Shown: in pieces, positions 4,894 to 5,671 of the stretch
How positions within the stretch are numbered: the first letter of the stretch is position 1
Layout of the letters: each line of letters begins with the position of its first letter
The notes under the pieces: generated by a model
What the model was told of the DNA's origin: nothing
Databases searched by the model: none
The model's input: only the letters and a program-made list of their open reading frames with translations
Origin: Anaerolineaceae bacterium
GTDB taxonomy: Bacteria; Chloroflexota; Anaerolineae; Anaerolineales; Anaerolineaceae
DNA length: 5,671 bases
Assembly: GCA_011620505.1 (NCBI GenBank)
Contig: WOZA01000013.1
Location: 1-5,671, forward strand
Reading direction: 5' to 3'
Program-made: the position numbers and the translations under genes

Positions 4894-5671
4894 ATGAAAC
4901 GCTACCTTTGGCAAACAACCTTTCTCCTGGTTGTTGTGATAGTTTTGCTGCTTGCTTCCTGCAGCGGGATGCCCATCAGCCTGCCAACAGTTCCGCCCTC
5001 CGAAAACCCAACTCAAACCGCCATCGAACCAAGCCCCCAGCCACTGCCCACATTCGAGGCCCCACCCAAGGATACCCTTCTGGAATGGTCCGCGACATTA
5101 AGCGAGGATTACTGTAAATCAGGCAACCCTGGCCAGTTTAGCAGTTTTGTCTTCAACTCCGGCGCTTATTACAGCGTGCAAAGCGGCGACTCGCGCAGTG
5201 TCTGGCGTTATCTTCCAGATGAAGAGAGTGGGGTAAAAATTGCCGAACCTCTGGCGGAGGATGGCAAGTTTATCGAGGCGCTGCGGGTCAATGACCAGTG
5301 GCTGGTAATGCTGATATTTGATCACCCGATGCATGTGCAGGGTTGGCGCGTGGAAGTGCTCAATCTTGAAACTGATGACCAGCAACGCCTGGTTGATAAT
5401 ATCGAAGCCAACGAGAATATCGTTTATCTCGACATGGAACTGCAGGGAAACATGCTCTACTTCCTCACAAACACCGTTACCGAGGATAGTACCAGGCAAC
5501 TTTCCACGATCCAAGCTTTCAACCTGGCTGAAGGCACTCAAGAAATCTTGCTAAGCTCGGAATCAAACCTGGTATACAACCAGCTGGCGATCTCTGAAAA
5601 GTACCTGATGATCAGCCAGAGCCCCACAGGCAAGGCGCCGAACGCAGATTTTCCCATCTTGTTTTACAGCT
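4894..5671 (+). CDS. Lipoprotein with predicted beta-propeller-like domain, C-terminus missing
   Basis: Open reading frame with no stop before the window ends, so 259 codons plus one base are visible. Residues 1-23 form a lipoprotein signal: a basic start (Lys2, Arg3), a hydrophobic core (10-20), and the lipobox LASC with Cys23 as the predicted lipidated residue. Ser24 follows it. Residues 27-58 are a Pro/Thr/Ser-rich spacer with 11 prolines, probably holding the domain away from the membrane. The remainder is beta-rich. Stretches around 101-120, 151-168 and 204-221 look alike, with an aromatic or hydrophobic strand, then NL, acidic residues, Gln and Leu. They recur about every 50 residues, as propeller blades do. 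No catalytic motif is recognised and the function is unknown. Cys74 is the only other cysteine. The start is supported by AAAGGAG 5 bases upstream and a consensus promoter. I do not recognise a named family. The lipoprotein call is firm and the propeller call is inference. Confidence 0.85.
   Translation, partial: MKRYLWQTTFLLVVVIVLLLASCSGMPISLPTVPPSENPTQTAIEPSPQPLPTFEAPPKDTLLEWSATLSEDYCKSGNPGQFSSFVFNSGAYYSVQSGDSRSVWRYLPDEESGVKIAEPLAEDGKFIEALRVNDQWLVMLIFDHPMHVQGWRVEVLNLETDDQQRLVDNIEANENIVYLDMELQGNMLYFLTNTVTEDSTRQLSTIQAFNLAEGTQEILLSSESNLVYNQLAISEKYLMISQSPTGKAPNADFPILFYS

Noticed and set aside
5119..5541. 140-codon open frame on the - strand opposite the lipoprotein gene
   Set aside because: The + strand frame has a signal peptide, lipobox, Shine-Dalgarno and promoter; the - strand frame has none of these and no known motif.
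1..5671. A novel multi-gene defence, mobile or biosynthetic system
   Set aside because: All complete genes belong to known housekeeping or sugar-nucleotide families and the only unknown gene is truncated. Nothing supports a new system within this window.

Overview
The window is compact bacterial chromosome carrying seven genes, all on the + strand: six complete and one cut by the right edge. The closest overall match is the phylum Chloroflexota, probably class Anaerolineae. This rests on the family 4 uracil-DNA glycosylase, the lipoprotein with a Pro/Thr-rich spacer after its lipidated cysteine, and the GGTATAAT-like -10 boxes. It is an inference from style, not from a marker gene. I see no mobile element, CRISPR array, tRNA, rRNA or phage gene.

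Region 1 (1-1730) is a tRNA-modification and ribosome-modification block. It holds tsaE, tsaB and a RimI-type N-acetyltransferase. TsaE and TsaB work with TsaD (not in the window) to install t6A on ANN-decoding tRNAs. RimI acetylates protein N-termini and is a frequent genomic companion of TsaB. tsaE has a consensus -10 box so close to its ATG that its mRNA may be nearly leaderless. tsaB uses a strong Shine-Dalgarno inside the end of tsaE. rimI overlaps tsaB by ATGA.

Region 2 (1731-2424) is a family 4 iron-sulfur uracil-DNA glycosylase with a possible promoter of its own. Its last five residues, after a disordered-looking Pro/Glu/Lys tail, are QLSLF, which matches the bacterial sliding-clamp (DnaN) binding pentapeptide. 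This is the most interesting point in the window, because it suggests the repair enzyme is tethered to the replication clamp.

Region 3 (2425-4733) is a two-gene sugar-nucleotide module: a WbpA-type UDP-GlcNAc 6-dehydrogenase overlapping by one base an extended-SDR epimerase. The epimerase resembles UDP-glucuronate 4-epimerases. Together they would make a UDP-hexuronic acid, probably UDP-GalNAcA, for a surface glycan. No glycosyltransferase lies in the window.

Region 4 (4734-5671) is a 160-base intergenic gap with a good promoter and leader, followed by the first 259 codons of a lipoprotein. It has a clear lipobox and what looks like a beta-propeller domain of unknown function.

Most of the window is ordinary housekeeping and envelope-precursor biology. 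I found no convincing undescribed multi-gene system; the findings below are single-locus observations.
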